Of a stretch of DNA of 6,259 nucleotides, positions 5,885 through 6,259 are shown in pieces. Within the stretch, counting starts at the first letter, position 1; each line of letters opens with the position of its first letter. A program made the translations under genes and the position numbers. The notes beneath the pieces were generated by a model. The model searched no databases and had not been told where the DNA came from. It saw nothing but the letters and a program-made list of their open reading frames with translations. Source of the stretch: DATMXS01 sp035561355 (GTDB lineage Bacteria; Acidobacteriota; Terriglobia; Bryobacterales; Bryobacteraceae). The stretch spans positions 1-6,259 of the forward strand of contig DATMXS010000074.1 of assembly GCA_035561355.1 (NCBI GenBank), given 5' to 3'.

Positions 5885-6099
5885 ACCCCCTCAAGAGGTT
5901 GCGGTCGCAACCGCAAATCAACAAAATCCCATTCGCTTTCCAATTGCTACCGCCGTCTGCTCTACGCCAAAGACGGGGGCAGCCCCGGTTCCCTGACCGA
6001 TCAAGAACACAGGCCATATCTCGGATGGGTGGGCCCAGGGAGGTCGGCGGGTTTAAGAACGCCCCCTTTGTCGCCCGCTCCGCTGATAGCGACCCTCGC
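5885..6099. other. Non-coding region between tRNA-fMet and the ASPIC/UnbV gene
   Basis: Apart from the hairpin near its left end I find no gene here. The reading frame that crosses it on the plus strand starts in the hairpin and ends inside the antisense of the ASPIC/UnbV gene. It shows no domain or membrane pattern and is judged spurious. A near-palindromic GGGGC-A-GCCCC (5976-5986) and an 8-bp palindrome TGGGCCCA are present. No tRNA 3'-end duplicate or integrase remnant is seen, so there is no sign of an integrated element at the tRNA. Confidence 0.5.
5897..5916 (+). terminator. Hairpin 13 bp after the tRNA, possible terminator
   Basis: TTGCGGT (5899-5905) and ACCGCAA (5910-5916) form a perfect 7-bp stem with a CGCA loop. 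An overlapping alternative pairs GGTTGC (5897-5902) with GCAACC (5907-5912) around GGTC. The position just after a tRNA suggests a transcript end. The bases that follow (ATCAACAAAATCCC) lack the T-tract of a standard intrinsic terminator, so this could be a 3'-processing or boundary structure instead. Confidence 0.35.
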
Positions 6100-6259
6100 C
6101 TACTTATCCGGCTCCATTACCTCGAGAATCCGATCGGCCTGTACGTTCCCTAGCCTCTGAACAATTCCACTGGGCCAGCGAATCTCGACCGATTGGATCG
6201 TGGACTCCGCGCCCAGCCCAAAGTGTACGCGCTTGTCGCTCGACGACATGAAACCGACA
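6100..6259 (-). CDS. ASPIC/UnbV-domain protein, C-terminal end, runs off the right edge
   Basis: The last 52 residues of a minus-strand gene are present, ending at TAG (6102-6100). They match the end of the ASPIC/UnbV domain found after FG-GAP/VCBS repeats in CRTAC1-type proteins. The pattern is FMSSSDKRVHFGLG (residues 3-16 of the visible part), then SVEIRWPSG (23-31), then VQRLGNVQADRILEVMEP (33-50). Such proteins are usually large, secreted and beta-propeller-bearing; many occur in Acidobacteriota and Planctomycetota. Their function is not well defined, and a carbohydrate or cell-surface role is only suspected. The start, signal peptide and repeats lie outside the window. The gene converges with the tRNA-fMet gene. 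Confidence 0.88.
   Translation of the reverse strand, partial: VGFMSSSDKRVHFGLGAESTIQSVEIRWPSGIVQRLGNVQADRILEVMEPDK

Noticed and set aside
5899..6153. 84-codon plus-strand reading frame after the tRNA
   Set aside because: It has no domain, starts inside the hairpin and ends antisense to the ASPIC/UnbV coding sequence.

Overview
The window is a compact bacterial chromosome segment with high GC content (about 60% by eye), almost fully coding. It holds two edge-truncated genes, six complete protein genes and one tRNA gene. The gene styles suggest Acidobacteriota, perhaps the Solibacter/Bryobacter group. These are a Tat-type NIPSNAP protein, a LACTB-like serine hydrolase, an ASPIC/UnbV-domain protein, an SPL-family radical SAM protein and a CGCAGAGA-type palindromic repeat. 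This assignment is inference from gene content; nothing here is a definitive taxonomic marker.

Left third, minus strand (about 1-1974): a DNA-repair operon read right to left, ruvA, then ruvB, then folK. ruvA and ruvB encode the two parts of the Holliday-junction branch-migration motor. The ruvB stop overlaps a probable TTG start of folK, which runs off the left edge. The gap between ruvA and ruvB is almost filled by a 149-bp element with perfect 32-bp terminal inverted repeats.

Middle, plus strand (1993-4521): rsmE (16S rRNA m3U1498 methyltransferase) diverges from ruvA, with only 18 bp between the start codons. A radical SAM gene of the spore-photoproduct-lyase-like family follows, then a Tat-signal NIPSNAP gene 8 bp downstream. 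Ahead of the radical SAM gene, a perfect TTGACA and a TATAGT flank a GAAC-N7-GAAT direct repeat that resembles a LexA operator of the alphaproteobacterial type.

Right third (4522-6259): a secreted beta-lactamase-fold serine hydrolase closely resembling LACTB, then an initiator tRNA-Met(CAU) gene with its own promoter and an encoded CCA end. After that come about 215 bp of non-coding DNA with a hairpin. At the right edge, on the minus strand, lies the C-terminal end of an ASPIC/UnbV (CRTAC1-type) protein.

Most of the window is housekeeping or common accessory content, and I do not see a clear new multi-gene system. The observations most worth checking are the putative SOS-type operator on the radical SAM/NIPSNAP pair and the inverted-repeat element inside the ruvAB operon.
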